A stretch of DNA of 43,836 bases from Ruminiclostridium sp. (GCA_017521345.1 JAFXCU010000228.1:1-43836); one strand, 5' to 3'. Numbered from the stretch's first letter, positions 34,261-42,968 are shown. Notes: generated from the sequence alone by a model not told the origin. Program-made: numbers and translations.

Positions 34261-34599
34261 ATGAGCGACTGCTTATTCTGCAAGATCATCGCAGGGGACA
34301 TCCCCTCCAAGAAGGTCTATGAGGACGAATCCGTCTATGCCTTCTATGACATCGACCCCCAGGCACCCACCCACTTCCTGGTGATCCCCAAGGAGCATGT
34401 GGCCTCCTGCGGCGAGATCACCCCTGAAAACTCCGCTGTGGTGGTCAAGTGCTTTGAGGCCATCAGCAAGATCACCAAGGAGCTGGGCCTGACCGATTTC
34501 CGTGTGGTGTCCAACTGCGGCCCCCAGGCAGGTCAGACCGTGTTCCATCTGCACTTCCACGTCCTGGCTGGCCGTGATATGACCTGGCCTCCCGGATGA
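34261..34599 (+). CDS. HIT family nucleotide-binding protein
   Basis: 112 residues, Hint-type. The histidine triad lies at 96-100 (FHLHFHVL). The N-terminal CLFCKI cysteines (4 and 7) match the zinc site of Hint proteins. These hydrolyse AMP from lysyl or other amines, including AMP adducts left by aminoacyl-tRNA synthetases, so its place downstream of alaS makes sense. AAAGGAG precedes the ATG at 34261; an upstream in-frame ATG at 34234 is not supported. Confidence 0.94.
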   Translation: MSDCLFCKIIAGDIPSKKVYEDESVYAFYDIDPQAPTHFLVIPKEHVASCGEITPENSAVVVKCFEAISKITKELGLTDFRVVSNCGPQAGQTVFHLHFHVLAGRDMTWPPG

Positions 34600-34611
34600 C
34601 AGACTTCCCAG

Positions 34612-34632
34612 ACCCGCTTCGCTGGGCTCTGT
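34612..34632. repeat. Short repeat after the HIT gene (copy 2)
   Basis: 20 of 21 bases identical to 33871-33891, again starting within 15 bp of a stop codon and able to fold on itself. Confidence 0.6.
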
Positions 34633-34639
34633 GAAGTGT

Positions 34640-34720
34640 GTTGCAGCCTGCTGCGCGTGCCCTTCGGGCACACTGGCAGGCTGAGCAGAGTTTTTCCCGA
34701 GGCGAAGCCCCGGGAAAAAC
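34640..34720 (-). repeat. Hairpin element, copy 2 (reverse orientation of 15427-15530)
   Basis: CAGCCTGC (34644-34651) pairs with GCAGGCTG (34676-34683) around an inner GTGCCC-TTC-GGGCAC hairpin (34657-34671). A second hairpin spans 34690-34720 (10-bp perfect outer stem plus GGC/GCC). Read on the minus strand, the order and conserved blocks match 15427-15530. It lies between the HIT gene and a terminator, with no ORF. Confidence 0.7.
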
Positions 34721-34735
34721 CATATCCTATCCACG

Positions 34736-34767
34736 ACAAAGCAGGAGGGTACTCCTGCTTTGTTTTG
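34736..34767 (+). terminator. Intrinsic terminator of the alaS-cupin-HIT transcript
   Basis: A 12-bp perfect stem (34736-34747 with 34752-34763) has a 4-nt loop, followed by TTTGA. Confidence 0.8.
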
Positions 34768-34843
34768 ATATGAAAAAACACCGTATGGAGCGATATCTCG
34801 GATATAATAATACCGTTTGGTAACATTTTTGTCGGTGATGCGA

Positions 34844-35047
34844 ATGTATTTCCGACGAATTGAAGAACTGCGTACCGATGCCGATTTGCGGCAAAAAGAT
34901 GTGGCAGAATATTTGAATATGCACTTGACGGTTTATCGCCGGTATGAAAAGGGCGAGCGGGAGATCCCGGTGTGGGCGGTCATCAAGCTGGCCGAGTACT
35001 ATAAGACCACCACGGACTATATCCTGGGACTCTCTGACCGGCGATGA
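34844..35047 (+). CDS. Small XRE-type helix-turn-helix regulator
   Basis: 67 residues consisting of one Cro/CI helix-turn-helix domain (IEELRTDADLRQKDVAEYL, YRRYEKGEREIPVWAVIKLAEYY) and the typical TDYILGLSDRR end. The start is uncertain: ATG 34844 or 34838, both with only a weak GGTGA-like site. A TATAAT at 34803-34808 may be its -10. It is bracketed by near-repeats CCGTATGG (34781-34788) and CCGTTTGG (34813-34820), possible operator half-sites. Its stop codon overlaps the comEC start (ATGA), so it is coupled to a competence/replication operon that it may control. Confidence 0.82.
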   Translation: MYFRRIEELRTDADLRQKDVAEYLNMHLTVYRRYEKGEREIPVWAVIKLAEYYKTTTDYILGLSDRR

Positions 35048-37287
35048 CCCTTCTGCTCTTTACTGCCGGGGCGGTGTTGGCCCTGCTGGCGGGGGTCTAT
35101 CTGCCCTGGACGGGGTGGGTCCTGCCGGTAGGGATCGGCTGTCTGGTTCTCTTCCTGGGTTTGGCCCTCCTGAAAAAGCTGGCCCGACCAAGGTTGGTGC
35201 TCCTGGGGACAGCCCTGGCCCTTCTGTGGCTGACTGCCTACGGAGCCGTCTTCCAGGCCCCTGCGGAGGCCTTGGAATACCGGACCGTCCGCCTGGAGGC
35301 GGTGGTCACCGACTGGCCGGAGGAGACCGAGTTCGGTCTCCGGGTGCCGGTAAAGGCGGGAGAGGAGGGCGGCCGAAAGGTCGGCGCCCTGTTCTACTGC
35401 CAGAAGGACCAGGCAGACCTGCGGCCGGGAGACACCCTCTCCTGTATTGCCTACTGTGAGCCCGCTGACCGGGTGCGAGGGGAGGAGAGCCTCTACTATA
35501 CCTCCCGAGGCATCCAGCTCCAGATCCAGAGCTATGGAGAGATCACAGTCACACCGGCTGATGGGTTCTCCCTCCGGCATGCCCCTGTCCTTCTGGCAGG
35601 AAGCCTGCGGGACCTCATCGACGACCTCTACCCGGCGGACCAGACCGGCTTCATGAAGGCCATCCTGACCGGCGACAAGTCCGGCCTTTCCGACCTGGAG
35701 CAGAATCTGTACAACCGGGTGGGCCTGGGTCATGTGGTGGTCATTTCTGGCCTCCATGTGTCCTATCTCCTGGGATTTTTGTCTATCTTTTTCAAACGGG
35801 AGCGGAAGAGCTCTCTGGTGATCCTGCTGCTGGCTCTGGTGGCCTTTTCCCTGATGACCGGAAACGCACCGGGCACTGTCCGGGCGGTCATCCTGGGCGG
35901 GCTGGTGCTGGTGGGTCAGCACCTGGGCCGGGACAGCCACCCCATGAACGCCCTGAGCGTTGGCCTGCTCTTTTTGCTGGCGGCCAACCCCTATGCCATT
36001 GCCAATGCGGGCCTGCAATTTTCCTTCCTGGCCACGGCAGGCATCTTCCTGCTGGGCCGTCCCTGGCTGGAGAAGTGGCGCAAGGCCCTGCCCAAGAGAT
36101 ACCGGAAATGGGCCGCGCCGGTCCTGTCGGTGGTTGCCATCAGTCTGGGCTCTATGGTCTTTACGGTTCCCCTGTCCGCCCTGTACTTCGGGCGGTTCTC
36201 TCTGATCGCACCCATCTCCAATCTGCTGGTGGGCTGGACAGTCTCCCTGGTCTTTGCCGGGGGTCTGGTCTCTCTGGCCTTGGGCGCCCTGTGGCTGCCC
36301 TTGGGACAGGATGTGGCCTGGCTGGTGGGCCTTCCTCTGGACCTCTTCCAGTGGTTTGCTGCCCAGGCGGGAAAGCTCAGCCTGGCCGCCCTGGTCACCG
36401 ACTCGGGCTACTACGCCGCCTGGGCAGTCTTCGTGTATGCCGTCCTGTGCCTGTGTATCTTCCTGCCCAGGCGGAAGAGGCCGGTGGTCCCGGTGTGTGC
36501 CTGCGTGGTCACGCTATGTCTGTCGGTCATTCTGACCACTCAGACAGCCCAGCGGACCGGGCTCACCGTCACCGTCCTGGATGTGGGACAGGGCCAGAGC
36601 ATCCTTCTGAACTCCAAGGGGACCACCGCTCTGGTGGACTGCGGCGGCACCACGGACCCCGGCGACACGGCTGCCACCCAGATCCAGAGTCTGGGGCGGA
36701 ACAGCCTGGACCTGCTGGTTCTGACCCACTTCCATGAGGACCACGCCGGGGGCGTGCCGGAACTTCTCCAGCGGGTCAAGGTGAAGGCCATGGCCCTGCC
36801 GGAGGTGGAGGGAGACAGCCCTCTTCGCCGGGAGATCGAGCTGCTGGCGGCGGAGCAGGACATTCCCATCTATTATGTGACCGAACCCAGCACAGCCCAG
36901 CTGGGTCAGGCGACCCTGACCCTCCATCCGCCCCTGCCGGGGAGTGAGGAGGCCAACGAGCGCTGCCTGTCCCTGGTCTGCACCTATGGGGACTGGGACA
37001 CCCTCATCACCGGGGACATGCCCGAAGAGGAGGAACGGCGGCTGGCCGCCCGGGGCGTACTCCCCGACTGTGAGCTGCTGGTGGCAGGCCACCACGGCTC
37101 GGCATCCTCCACAGGCCAGGCCCTGCTGGATGCCATTACCCCGGAGATGGCGGTCATCTCTGTGGGCTACAACAACTACGGCCACCCTGCCCAGGACACC
37201 CTGGACCGGCTGACCGCCATGCACACGGAAATCTACCGCACCGACCAGATGGGCACGGTGACGGTTTATGCCAAGGAGGTATCGTAA
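35044..37287 (+). CDS. comEC: ComEC/Rec2 DNA-uptake channel protein
   Basis: 747 residues. N-terminal helices and a DUF4131-like OB region come first. The competence domain follows (GLGHVVVISGLHVSYLLGFL, NAPGTVRAVI) with about ten membrane helices. A C-terminal metallo-beta-lactamase domain has THFHEDHAGG, TGDMPEEEE and GHHGSASS. ComEC forms the inner-membrane channel for single-stranded DNA in transformation. The nuclease-like metal motif is intact, so strand degradation could occur in the same polypeptide. It is coupled by overlap to the XRE gene before it and by TAATG to holA after it. comEA is in the window but far away (12190). Confidence 0.94.
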   Translation: MTLLLFTAGAVLALLAGVYLPWTGWVLPVGIGCLVLFLGLALLKKLARPRLVLLGTALALLWLTAYGAVFQAPAEALEYRTVRLEAVVTDWPEETEFGLRVPVKAGEEGGRKVGALFYCQKDQADLRPGDTLSCIAYCEPADRVRGEESLYYTSRGIQLQIQSYGEITVTPADGFSLRHAPVLLAGSLRDLIDDLYPADQTGFMKAILTGDKSGLSDLEQNLYNRVGLGHVVVISGLHVSYLLGFLSIFFKRERKSSLVILLLALVAFSLMTGNAPGTVRAVILGGLVLVGQHLGRDSHPMNALSVGLLFLLAANPYAIANAGLQFSFLATAGIFLLGRPWLEKWRKALPKRYRKWAAPVLSVVAISLGSMVFTVPLSALYFGRFSLIAPISNLLVGWTVSLVFAGGLVSLALGALWLPLGQDVAWLVGLPLDLFQWFAAQAGKLSLAALVTDSGYYAAWAVFVYAVLCLCIFLPRRKRPVVPVCACVVTLCLSVILTTQTAQRTGLTVTVLDVGQGQSILLNSKGTTALVDCGGTTDPGDTAATQIQSLGRNSLDLLVLTHFHEDHAGGVPELLQRVKVKAMALPEVEGDSPLRREIELLAAEQDIPIYYVTEPSTAQLGQATLTLHPPLPGSEEANERCLSLVCTYGDWDTLITGDMPEEEERRLAARGVLPDCELLVAGHHGSASSTGQALLDAITPEMAVISVGYNNYGHPAQDTLDRLTAMHTEIYRTDQMGTVTVYAKEVS

Positions 37288-38342
37288 TGGCCAAGGAAAC
37301 CAGGAAAAAGCCAGACGAAGGATACCAACAACTGAAAAAAGACCTGAAGGCCGGGACCATTGGCTCCCTGTACATCTTCCACGGGGAGGAGGCCTACCTT
37401 CGGGACTTCTACTTAGAGCAAATGCGGGAGAAGCTCATCCCTGCCGGGATGGAGAGCTTCAACTACCACCTCCTCCAGGGAAAGGGGCTCACCGTCCAGA
37501 AGCTGGCGGAGACTGTGGATGCCCTGCCCATGATGAGCCCCCGTACCCTGCTGGTGGTGAACGACTATGACATCTTCAAGGCCCCGGAGGGGGAGCGGGC
37601 CCTCCTGACCCAGCTCTTTGAGGATCTGCCCGACTACTGCTGTATCGTCTTCCTCTACGACACCGTCCCCTACAAGAGCGATGCCCGGATGAAGAAGCTG
37701 GCAGGGGCCATCAAGGCCCACGGCCAGGTGGTCCAGTTTGCCCGTCAGGCCCAGAACGACCTGGTGGACTGGATCCACCGCCGGTTCAAGGCCCTGGGCC
37801 ACGACATTGACACCGCCGACGCCCAGTACCTCATCTTCCTGTGCGGAGACCTGATGAACGGCCTGATCTCCGAGATCGGCAAGATCGGAGCCTATGCCAA
37901 GAACCGCCGGGTCACCAAGGAGGACATCGACGCCGTGGCCATCCCCATCATCGATGCGGTGGTCTTCCAGATGACCGAGGCCCTCACCCGGAAGCAGTTC
38001 GACAAGGCCTTTTCCGTTCTCAACGATCTGCTCCGGCTCCAGCAGGCCCCCATTATGATCCTGGCCGTCCTGGGTAAGCACATCCGGCAGCTCTACTCCG
38101 CCCGGATCGCCCTGGAGACCGGCAAGGGGAGCCGCTGGCTCATGGACCTGTGGGGGATGCGGTCCACCTACCCGGCGGACAAGCTCCTGGAGGCTGCCCG
38201 CCGCCACGATCTGGCCTGGTGCAAGCACGCCATGGCCCGGTGCGCCGAGACCGACCTGGCCATGAAGTCCGTGGCCGGGGCAGACGGCAAGGACCTTCTG
38301 CTGAACCTGATGCTGGAGCTGTCCGCAGGAGGGAAGGCATGA
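37287..38342 (+). CDS. holA: DNA polymerase III delta subunit
   Basis: 351 residues. The clamp-loader subunit opens the beta sliding clamp. The N-terminal SLYIFHGEEAYLRDFYLEQ, the DIFKAPEG-type loop and the C-terminal domain (RLQQAPIMILAVLGKHIRQLY) match the HolA family. No functional Walker motif is expected in delta, and none is seen. The gene begins within the comEC stop codon (TAATG), with AAGGAGG inside comEC, and overlaps rnmV at its own end. The comEC-holA order is common in Firmicutes. Confidence 0.93.
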   Translation: MAKETRKKPDEGYQQLKKDLKAGTIGSLYIFHGEEAYLRDFYLEQMREKLIPAGMESFNYHLLQGKGLTVQKLAETVDALPMMSPRTLLVVNDYDIFKAPEGERALLTQLFEDLPDYCCIVFLYDTVPYKSDARMKKLAGAIKAHGQVVQFARQAQNDLVDWIHRRFKALGHDIDTADAQYLIFLCGDLMNGLISEIGKIGAYAKNRRVTKEDIDAVAIPIIDAVVFQMTEALTRKQFDKAFSVLNDLLRLQQAPIMILAVLGKHIRQLYSARIALETGKGSRWLMDLWGMRSTYPADKLLEAARRHDLAWCKHAMARCAETDLAMKSVAGADGKDLLLNLMLELSAGGKA

Positions 38343-38929
38343 TAAAAATCAAGGAAGCCATCGTGGTGGAGGGCCGGTATGACAAGAACACCCTCTCCCA
38401 GCTGGTGGACACCGTCATTCTGGAGACCAACGGCTTTGGCATCTTCAAGGACAAAGAGCAGCTGGCCCTCCTGCGGAAGATTGCCCAGAAGCGGGGGCTC
38501 ATCGTCCTCACCGACAGTGACGGGGCGGGGTTCGTCATCCGCAACCACCTGAAGGGGGCTCTGCCCCAGGACCAGGTGAAGCACGCCTACGTCCCCGACC
38601 TCTTCGGCAAGGAGAAGCGCAAGCGCAAGGCCGGCAAGGAAGGGAAGCTGGGAGTGGAGGGCATGCGCCCGGAGGTCCTGGAGAAGGCCCTTCGCCAGGC
38701 GGGAGCCACCGTCCTGGATGGGGAAGCCCAGGCCCACAGCGGCCCGCCCCTGACCAAGGCGGACCTATTTGCGGCGGGACTCTCCGGCGGTGAGGGGAGT
38801 AAGGAGAAGCGGCAGGCTCTGCTGAAAAAGCTGGACCTGCCCGAGCATCTCACCCCCAACGCCATGCTCCCCGTCCTCTCCGCCCTCTTTGACCGGGAGA
38901 GCCTCCTGGAGGAAATGAGAAATCTGTGA
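38339..38929 (+). CDS. rnmV: Ribonuclease M5 (5S rRNA maturation)
   Basis: 196 residues. The Toprim domain has the catalytic Glu11 (VVEGRYDKNTL) and the DxD motif with Asp59/Asp61 (LTDSDGAG), then a C-terminal domain ending in HLTPNAMLPVLSALF. RNase M5 trims the precursor of 5S rRNA with ribosomal protein L18 in low-GC Gram-positives. The start overlaps the holA stop codon. An extra basic loop KEKRKRKAGKEGK may contact RNA. Confidence 0.93.
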   Translation: MIKIKEAIVVEGRYDKNTLSQLVDTVILETNGFGIFKDKEQLALLRKIAQKRGLIVLTDSDGAGFVIRNHLKGALPQDQVKHAYVPDLFGKEKRKRKAGKEGKLGVEGMRPEVLEKALRQAGATVLDGEAQAHSGPPLTKADLFAAGLSGGEGSKEKRQALLKKLDLPEHLTPNAMLPVLSALFDRESLLEEMRNL

Positions 38930-38995
38930 TGCAGGTCACGCAACCGGACGAAAAACTTGAGGTAAAAAATCCACTATTATTGTGAACATGAGTGC

Positions 38996-39024
38996 TTTAC
39001 AACGGCCTTTTTATCGTGTAAAAT
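38996..39024 (+). promoter_or_regulatory. Promoter of the reverse rubrerythrin gene
   Basis: -35 TTTACA (38996-39001), 17-bp spacer, -10 TAAAAT (39019-39024). The roughly 80-base leader contains two small hairpins (GTGCC/GGCAC near 39041-39054 and GCTCC/GGAGC near 39075-39089). Confidence 0.75.
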
Positions 39025-39110
39025 AGCTATTGTAAAACCGTGCCGAACCGGCACGGACCAGAATAGAAAACTAAGCTCCCCCAGGGAGCAGAAATATGGA
39101 GGAAAACACT

Positions 39111-39656
39111 ATGGCAAAGTATGTTTGCGGTATCTGCGGTTATGTCCACGAGGGTGACGCTGCCCCCGAGAAGTGCCCCCAGTGCAAGGCGCCCGCTTCC
39201 AAGTTCACCGAGCAGGGCCCCGAGCTGAGCTGGGCTGCTGAGCACGTTGTAGGCATCGCCAAGGACGCTCCCGAGGCTATCAAGGAAGACCTGCGCGCCA
39301 ACTTCATGGGCGAATGTACCGAGGTCGGTATGTACCTGGCTATGTCCCGTGTGGCTCACCGTGAGGGCTATCCCGAGATCGGTCTGTACTGGGAAAAGGC
39401 AGCCTGGGAAGAGGCAGAGCACGCAGCTAAGTTCGCTGAGATGCTGGGTGAGGTCCTGACCGACTCCACCGCCAAGAACCTGGCTATGCGCGTGGAAGCT
39501 GAGAACGGCGCTACCCTGGGCAAGGTGGAGCTGGCAAAGGCCGCTGAGGCTGCCGGCTACCCCGACATCCGTGACACCGTCATGGAGATGGGCAAGGACG
39601 AGGCACGCCATGGCAAGGCACTGAAGGGCCTGCTGGACCGCTACTTCGGTAAGTAA
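39111..39656 (+). CDS. Reverse rubrerythrin
   Basis: 181 residues. The rubredoxin-like FeCys4 site is N-terminal (Cys6, 9, 22, 25: CGIC and CPQC). The diiron ferritin-like domain follows with ligand helices NFMGECTEVGMY, WEEAEHAAKF, RVEAENGATL and GKDEARHGKAL. This order, opposite to classical rubrerythrin, defines revRbr, an NADH-linked peroxide and oxygen reductase in Clostridia. GGAGG at 39098-39102 supports the ATG at 39111 rather than 39096. Codon use (GCT, CGT, GTT richer) resembles alaS and suggests strong expression. A terminator follows at once. Confidence 0.95.
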   Translation: MAKYVCGICGYVHEGDAAPEKCPQCKAPASKFTEQGPELSWAAEHVVGIAKDAPEAIKEDLRANFMGECTEVGMYLAMSRVAHREGYPEIGLYWEKAAWEEAEHAAKFAEMLGEVLTDSTAKNLAMRVEAENGATLGKVELAKAAEAAGYPDIRDTVMEMGKDEARHGKALKGLLDRYFGK

Positions 39657-39668
39657 TTGAAGAACCTC

Positions 39669-39698
39669 AAAAAGGGCAGCGCAATGCTGCCCTTTTTT
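39669..39698 (+). terminator. Intrinsic terminator between rubrerythrin and the alkylsulfatase gene
   Basis: A 12-bp perfect stem (39669-39680 with 39686-39697) has a 5-nt loop and a TTTTTT end. It lies only 21 bp before the next start codon. Confidence 0.88.
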
Positions 39699-39719
39699 CA
39701 TGAGAGGGAGGGAAAAGAA

Positions 39720-41774
39720 ATGAAGAAACTGCTTTCTCTGGTGTTGGTTGGTGGAATGGTATTTTCTCTGGCGGCCTGCTCTGGGCAGACCACGGAAGTG
39801 GAAGAATCGGTGGATATGGTCAGTGAACTGGGCCTGACGGCTGAGGCTAAGGAGGCCACTGACGCCACCACCGAGATCAACTCCGCCGTCTATTCCCAAC
39901 TGAACTTTGAGGACACCTCGGAATATGATAATGCCACTCGGGGGCTGATCGCCGCGCCGGAGGCTCTGGAGCTGAAGGATGCCGAGGGGAACATGATCTG
40001 GAGCCAGTCGGCCTACAGCTTCCTGGATGACTACGAGGAGGCACCTGCCACGGTAAACCCCAGCCTGTGGGAGAACACCAGAAACAACCATGCCTACGGC
40101 CTCTTTGAGGTGACGGAGGGCATCTATCTGGTCCGTGGCTATGACATGTCCAACCTGACCCTGGTGGCCGGTGACACCGGCTGGATCGTTTTTGACCCCA
40201 TGATGAGCCTGGAGTGCACCCAGGCCGCCATGGAGCTGGTGAAGGAACACCTGGGGGAGAAGCCTGTGAAGGCGGTCATCATCTCCCATCCCCATGTGGA
40301 CCACTTCGGAGGCATTGGCGGTGTGGTCACAGCGGAAACGGTGGCAGACGCCGCCCTGTCCCTGGCGGACCAGCTGGCCAGCGGAAAGATCCCTGTCATT
40401 GTGCCGGAGGGATTTTTGGAGTATGCGGTCAGCGAGAACATTTACGCCGGGGCTGCCATGAGCCGCCGGGCCAACTATCAGTTCGGTTCCCTGCTGGAGC
40501 CCGGTGTTACCGGCACCCTTGGCATTGGCATTGGCCTGGGTCAGAGCAAAGGTCTGGTGACGTTTCTGACGCCTACCTATGAGGTGAAGCAGACCGGTGA
40601 GACCCTGACCATCGACGGGGTGGAGCTGGAGTTCCAGATGACCCCCGGCACCGAGGCTCCCGCCGAGATGAACACCTGGCTACCCCAGTTCCAGGCCCTG
40701 TGGATGGCGGAAAACTGCACCGGTACCCTCCACAACCTGTATACCATGCGTGGAGCCCAGGTCCGGGACGGTAACCAGTGGGCTTTGCACCTCTATGAGT
40801 CCCTCCAGCGGTATGGGAGTCAGGTGGAGGTGGTCTTCCAGTCCCACAACTGGCCCCACTGGGGGCAGGATGTGATCCGGGAATACCTTCTGGACACGGC
40901 GGCGGTCTACAAGTACATCAACGATCAGACCCTGACCTTGTTGAACCAGGGCTATACCTCCAACGAGATTGCGGCCATGATGGAGCTGCCTGCAGACCTG
41001 GCCCAGAACTGGTACACCCGCCAATACTACGGAACTCTGGTCCAGAATGTTAAGGCGGTCTATCAGAAGTATATGGGATGGTATGACGGCAACCCGGTCC
41101 ATCTGAATACCCTGGCCCCCACCGAGAGCGCAAAGAAGTGGGTGGAGTATCTGAAGGATACCGATGAGGTCCTCCGGATGGCCAAGGCGGACTATGACGC
41201 GGGCCAGTATCAGTGGGTGGCAGAGGTCACCAACGTGCTGGTCTACGCCGACCCTGCCAATGAGGCTGCCCGTCTTCTCTGTGCCGATGCCCTGGAGCAG
41301 CTGGGCTATCAGGCTGAGTCCGGAGCCTGGCGCAATGCCTACCTGACGGCAGCCAAGGAACTGCGGGAGGGGAACGAAGGCGGCCAGGTGGTGGCATCCA
41401 AGACCGACGGCAATGTGGTGAAAAACATGACCCCGGAGATGATTTTAGACTACATGGGGATCATGCTGGACAAGAAGGCCATGGAGGACCAGGACATGAC
41501 CATCCATGTGAACCTGACCGACCAGGGTCGTCAATTCGTCCTCCAAGTTCGCAGCGGCGTTCTTCTCCATTGGGAGGGTACGCCTGCGGGAGAGGCAGAC
41601 CTGACCATCACCTGCCCCGGGAAGGCCCTGCTGCTCATCCTGAGCCGGAACACCGAGGCCATGGCCCAGGCAGTCCAGGTGGAGGGGGACAGCGCCAAGC
41701 TGGACCTGTTCATGGAGAACCTGAACCAGGTGAACGCCTCCAAGGGCCAGGCCTTCAACATCGTGGAACCCTGA
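39720..41774 (+). CDS. Alkylsulfatase-like metallo-beta-lactamase lipoprotein (SdsA1/BDS1 family)
   Basis: 684 residues. The signal peptide ends in a lipobox with Cys20 (SLAAC). The catalytic domain has the dizinc motif SHPHVDHFGG (His190, His192, Asp194, His195). It also has the family signatures MAENCTGTLHNLYTMRGAQVRD-like and SHNWPHWG, then the alpha-helical dimerisation region and a C-terminal SCP2-like domain that binds the alkyl chain. Characterised relatives hydrolyse primary or secondary alkyl sulfates such as SDS. AGGGAGG precedes the ATG at 39720, after a terminator at 39669-39698, so its promoter is unclear. In the gut, sulfated lipids or bile-type sulfates are conceivable substrates (inference). 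Confidence 0.9.
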   Translation: MKKLLSLVLVGGMVFSLAACSGQTTEVEESVDMVSELGLTAEAKEATDATTEINSAVYSQLNFEDTSEYDNATRGLIAAPEALELKDAEGNMIWSQSAYSFLDDYEEAPATVNPSLWENTRNNHAYGLFEVTEGIYLVRGYDMSNLTLVAGDTGWIVFDPMMSLECTQAAMELVKEHLGEKPVKAVIISHPHVDHFGGIGGVVTAETVADAALSLADQLASGKIPVIVPEGFLEYAVSENIYAGAAMSRRANYQFGSLLEPGVTGTLGIGIGLGQSKGLVTFLTPTYEVKQTGETLTIDGVELEFQMTPGTEAPAEMNTWLPQFQALWMAENCTGTLHNLYTMRGAQVRDGNQWALHLYESLQRYGSQVEVVFQSHNWPHWGQDVIREYLLDTAAVYKYINDQTLTLLNQGYTSNEIAAMMELPADLAQNWYTRQYYGTLVQNVKAVYQKYMGWYDGNPVHLNTLAPTESAKKWVEYLKDTDEVLRMAKADYDAGQYQWVAEVTNVLVYADPANEAARLLCADALEQLGYQAESGAWRNAYLTAAKELREGNEGGQVVASKTDGNVVKNMTPEMILDYMGIMLDKKAMEDQDMTIHVNLTDQGRQFVLQVRSGVLLHWEGTPAGEADLTITCPGKALLLILSRNTEAMAQAVQVEGDSAKLDLFMENLNQVNASKGQAFNIVEP

Positions 41775-41781
41775 CAATAGC

Positions 41782-41818
41782 AAAAAGCTGGTACGTCCGA
41801 GAGACGTACCAGCTTTTT
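41782..41818. terminator. Intrinsic terminator after the alkylsulfatase gene
   Basis: A 16-bp perfect stem (41782-41797 with 41803-41818) has a 5-nt loop, AAAAA before and TTTTT after. Confidence 0.93.
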
Positions 41819-41852
41819 CATCCTGTCAAGGAACTTATATTACAGGGTTAGG

Positions 41853-41879
41853 AAAGGCTCCCTCTAAGAGGGAGGCTTT
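41853..41879. repeat. Short CTCCCTCT/AGAGGGAG palindrome
   Basis: A hairpin with AAAGG...CTTT ends, related in sequence to the type A/B repeats at 21.7 and 30.5-30.8 kb. It could act as a weak terminator for the minus-strand acyltransferase gene. Confidence 0.5.
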
Positions 41880-41906
41880 GAAGCCCGTAAAACCAGGTTT
41901 GGGGTC

Positions 41907-42935
41907 TCAATCGTAGTGATTGGTCCGGTGGGGTTTGGGTTCCATTTTGTTCCACAGCTTCTCGATCCACCGGCCGGTGAAGAACTTGTTGAAGAATCGT
42001 CCTACGGGATCGTTGCCCAACAGAAGCAGGATGATCACGGCCACGGCCAGGGTGTGCAGAGGGGTGAACTGGGCGGCCAGACCGAAGTGGTCCATGAGCT
42101 TTACCGGGAAGGCGTGGAGGAGGTAGACCGCCAGGGTGTTCTTGCCCACGGTGCTCATCACCGGGATCCGCCGATCCAGCCGGGGGGCCAGGACCAGCAG
42201 GAAGAAGAACAGCCACAGCAGAGCCAGCACCTGGATGAGGAACTTGGTAATGATGCCAATGCCCAGCTTCTCGAAGGGGTGGGAGCCGTAGAAGGCCGCC
42301 TTGGGCAGCTGACAGAAGAAGAGCAGGTAGACCGTGGCGGCCAGAACACCCAGGGTCAGGAGAAGCTGTACAGGCCGGTTCCGGAAGGTGCGGATCTTCT
42401 GTTCCCAGTCCCGGGCGTAATAGCCCAGGGCGAAGAAGGGCAGGAAGGAGAAGAACCGGCCCAGGGAGAGGTACTTGTCAATGTCCGGGTCCAGGCCGTA
42501 GCACACGGAAAGGAAGAGGAAGAGGATCAGCACACAGCTGCGCCGCCGCTTTCCCCGGACGTTGAACAGAGGGATGAGCAGATAAAAGAACAGGCTGACC
42601 ATCAGGTACCATAGGGACCAGGAAGGCGTGGTGTAGTTCAGGACGATGGGATCTCCCACCAGAAGGCCGTGGAAGAAGACCCGGTGGATGGTCTGGAAGA
42701 GGAAGTACAGGTAGGCCAGGTGGAAGATGATGGTCCGCCGCTTATACACGGCAAACCAGCCGGTGATGAAGAGAAAGACCGGCATATGGAAGGAATAGAT
42801 GAGCCGGTAGAGGGCTTCGTTCCATCCGCCCCACTCCGGGGAGAGGGTCAGCAGATGGCCCAGCACCGCCAGGAAAATGAGGATACATTTCAGATTGTCA
42901 AAGCAGTAGGCCCGCTTCTTCATAGACAGGGGCAT
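41907..42935 (-). CDS. Membrane acyltransferase, Acyltransferase_3/OafA-like
   Basis: 342 residues, about ten membrane helices. The N-terminal CFDNLKCILIFLAVLGHLL and the SFHMPVFLFITGWF stretch are typical of integral-membrane O-acyltransferases of the fucose-4-O-acetylase/WcjD sort, which acetylate surface sugars from cytoplasmic acetyl-CoA. No SGNH domain is attached. The ATG at 42935 has AAAGGAGG upstream; an in-frame start at 42968 would have none. Its target could be the glycan made with the GT26 enzyme at 23566, but nothing in the sequence proves this. Confidence 0.87.
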   Translation of the reverse strand: MPLSMKKRAYCFDNLKCILIFLAVLGHLLTLSPEWGGWNEALYRLIYSFHMPVFLFITGWFAVYKRRTIIFHLAYLYFLFQTIHRVFFHGLLVGDPIVLNYTTPSWSLWYLMVSLFFYLLIPLFNVRGKRRRSCVLILFLFLSVCYGLDPDIDKYLSLGRFFSFLPFFALGYYARDWEQKIRTFRNRPVQLLLTLGVLAATVYLLFFCQLPKAAFYGSHPFEKLGIGIITKFLIQVLALLWLFFFLLVLAPRLDRRIPVMSTVGKNTLAVYLLHAFPVKLMDHFGLAAQFTPLHTLAVAVIILLLLGNDPVGRFFNKFFTGRWIEKLWNKMEPKPHRTNHYD

Positions 42936-42968
42936 GGGAGGACCTCCTTTCCGCCTTGATGTTTTCAT

